A stretch of 64,000 nucleotides of DNA from an uncultured Roseivirga sp. (GTDB lineage Bacteria > Bacteroidota > Bacteroidia > Cytophagales > Cyclobacteriaceae). The DNA is taken from the NCBI GenBank assembly GCA_947493005.1, contig CANLOY010000001.1, positions 124,001 to 188,000 on the forward strand. Direction: 5' to 3'. The translations under genes and the position numbers were made by a program. Numbering within the stretch: the first letter of the stretch is position 1; every line of letters begins with the position of its first letter. The notes below the pieces were generated by a model. The model worked only from the letters and a program-made list of their open reading frames with translations, ran no database searches and was not told the origin of the DNA. Below are positions 62,513-64,000 of this stretch, in pieces.

Positions 62513-64000
62513 AACATAAAGCACAATTCAGGATTTTTCTGTTAGTCATTGTTACGGCAGTTGCATTTACATCCTGCACAAAAGAAAAATCATTTGTATA
62601 TGAGTTCTCTAACACTGACAGAACATGGATAGGTCCGGAATTCTGGGCAAACAGATTACAGGATTGGAAACTGGAAAATGGGAAGTTGGTCTGCTTAAAC
62701 CAAGCTAACCCTATGCGATCTGTGCACCTGTTGACCCACAGTCTATCTGACAGAGTGGAGAGTTTTGGCTTTAGTGTAGACATTAATTCTGAGAAAAGTG
62801 CCAATGGAAGCGCCAGTGCAGGGATTCTTTTTGGTGCCGGTGCTGGGCAAGATTATCGCCAGGCAGCACTGATTCATCACAGTTACGGAAAGCATGGTGG
62901 ACTTTATGTTGGAGTTAGCCAACAAGGGCAGCTCTTCATTCGTGACTTTGAAACGGAAAACAGTTTTATTGCTCAAACTGATTTACCTAATACGGTTTTT
63001 AACAATGAAATTAAGCTTACAATAAAAGTAGATGTAAATGCTAACCTCACGGCAATTGCAAGTACTCAGGAGAAAGAACTGGGGCGTCTTGAGAATATTT
63101 CAATTCCATTTGATAGAACTATAGGTAGTATAGCCCTTGTGTCAAACCCCGATACTGAGTCGAAAACAGGTAGTTTTTCATTCGACAATTGGGAAATCTC
63201 GGGAAACAAGATTGATCATACCCCAAGCAGGACTGCTGGCCCAATCATAGGTTCACAGCATACGCTTCATAAGAACACATTGAAGTTAACTGCTCAACTC
63301 ATGCCTATCGGATCAGCTGATTCACAGAGTGCTGAACTAGAATTAAAAATAGGCGATGAATGGAAGAGTGTTCAAAAATCTCCGGTAATTGTTCCGGGAT
63401 TTACAGCAACCTTCAGAGTTGATAACTGGGAGTATAATCAGGACGCTCCATATCGAGTGAAGTATTATCTGGATGAAAACAAGTATGGTCCACATGTGGC
63501 TTATAGCAATGGAATCATTAGAAAAGAACCTCTAGATAAAGAAGAATTGGTGGTTGCAGCTTTTACAGGCAATCACAATAACGTAAGGCCAAACCCAAAA
63601 CGTTGGGGAGGAGTAGATACCGGAAAGTTCCCATGGGACTGGGGTGTTTGGTTTCCTCACACAGATTTGATAGACAACTTCATGCAGCACAAGCCTGATG
63701 TACTATTCTTTAGTGGTGATCAGGTTTATGAAGGAGCAAGCCCAACCTGGGCTGACCGACAAAATGCCGAATTGGACTACCTCTACAAATGGTATTTATG
63801 GTATTGGGCCTTTGGGAAGCTTACTGCTGAAATACCCACTATAAGTATTACAGATGATCACGATGTTTATCATGGTAATATCTGGGGAGCAGGAGGAAGA
63901 AAGGCTGTGCCAAGTAAGTATGGAGGAACAGCTCAAGATGGTGGAGGATATAAAATGTCTCCAGAATGGGTTAAAATGGTTGAACGTACTCAGACCAGTC
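62509..64000 (+). CDS. Lectin-like domain fused to PhoD-type phosphatase (3' truncated)
   Basis: The frame runs from ATG 62509 to the window edge, 497 codons without a stop, so the gene is incomplete. A lipoprotein signal (FTSC) is followed by a concanavalin-like beta-sandwich (about 25-215: GSASAGILFGAGAGQDY, GGLYVGVSQQGQLFIRD, SFSFDNWEISG). A PhoD N-terminal domain and the start of the catalytic domain follow (VLFFSGDQVYEG and ITDDHDVYHGN, both two-metal motifs). PhoD enzymes hydrolyse phosphate monoesters or diesters with iron and calcium. The appended lectin-like module suggests a carbohydrate-bound substrate. It overlaps the sialidase stop (ATGA). Confidence 0.87.
   Translation, partial: MKHKAQFRIFLLVIVTAVAFTSCTKEKSFVYEFSNTDRTWIGPEFWANRLQDWKLENGKLVCLNQANPMRSVHLLTHSLSDRVESFGFSVDINSEKSANGSASAGILFGAGAGQDYRQAALIHHSYGKHGGLYVGVSQQGQLFIRDFETENSFIAQTDLPNTVFNNEIKLTIKVDVNANLTAIASTQEKELGRLENISIPFDRTIGSIALVSNPDTESKTGSFSFDNWEISGNKIDHTPSRTAGPIIGSQHTLHKNTLKLTAQLMPIGSADSQSAELELKIGDEWKSVQKSPVIVPGFTATFRVDNWEYNQDAPYRVKYYLDENKYGPHVAYSNGIIRKEPLDKEELVVAAFTGNHNNVRPNPKRWGGVDTGKFPWDWGVWFPHTDLIDNFMQHKPDVLFFSGDQVYEGASPTWADRQNAELDYLYKWYLWYWAFGKLTAEIPTISITDDHDVYHGNIWGAGGRKAVPSKYGGTAQDGGGYKMSPEWVKMVERTQTS

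Noticed and set aside
1-64000. CRISPR array, IS element, integrase or prophage
   Set aside because: No regularly spaced repeats, transposase, recombinase or phage structural genes were found on either strand.

Overview
The window is a continuous stretch of an AT-rich (about 40% GC by eye) Bacteroidota chromosome. Evidence for the phylum is a SusC/SusD pair, a CRTAC1-type FG-GAP/ASPIC lipoprotein, a head-GIN (DUF2807) protein, TANNTTTG-like promoter boxes, few Shine-Dalgarno sites, and many signal-peptidase-II lipoproteins in carbohydrate loci. The gene set (oxidative L-fucose catabolism, fucosidases, Cys-type sulfatases) suggests a marine, probably Cytophagia-type, polysaccharide degrader; that placement is inference. 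No IS element, prophage, integrase or CRISPR array was seen.

Region 1 (1-18.4 kb) is mostly housekeeping and stress genes: the tail of an FtsX-type permease, a YihY/BrkB membrane protein, a 53-aa small protein with a perfect bidirectional terminator, an ATP-grasp/LysE/Crp operon, a PAS-GAF sigma-54 activator facing an exported protein, YHS, DinB and NRDE proteins, an ALDH7-type dehydrogenase, an HtrA protease, Hsp20, an Nramp-like transporter that lacks the metal motifs, tRNA-Asn, and an ECF sigma factor beside a predicted inner-plus-outer-membrane anti-sigma protein.

Region 2 (18.5-39.6 kb) is a galactoside-type utilization locus. SusC, SusD and a CRTAC1-like lipoprotein run leftwards, followed by a GHMP sugar kinase. 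Diverging from susC are a GntR regulator with a sugar-binding-like domain, an aldose 1-epimerase, a sodium/sugar symporter, a GH2 beta-galactosidase, a DUF255 thioredoxin-fold lipoprotein and a DUF748 protein.

Region 3 (39.6 kb to the right edge) is a run of more than 23 kb on the + strand, headed by a divergent AraC regulator. It begins with four overlapping genes for non-phosphorylative L-fucose breakdown (L-fuconate dehydratase, SDR dehydrogenase, diketo-deoxyfuconate hydrolase, fuconolactonase). Next come an exported formylglycine-generating enzyme with both active-site cysteines, two GH29 alpha-L-fucosidases, a Tat-type metallophosphoesterase, an SGNH/alpha-beta/SGNH triple-hydrolase fusion, a GH141-like beta-helix protein ending in a PDZ domain, an alkaline-phosphatase-fold enzyme, four Cys-type sulfatases, a DUF1761 membrane protein, a GH33-like sialidase and a truncated lectin-PhoD protein. 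Together these fit stepwise desulfation, de-esterification and defucosylation of a complex sulfated fucose-containing glycan outside the cytoplasm, followed by oxidation of L-fucose to pyruvate plus lactate. No SusC/D pair lies inside region 3; the only pair is in region 2. The most noteworthy items are the dual-membrane anti-sigma pair, the triple-esterase fusion, the lipoprotein FGE encoded beside its likely clients, the beta-helix/PDZ enzyme, and the sialidase in a fucose/sulfate context.
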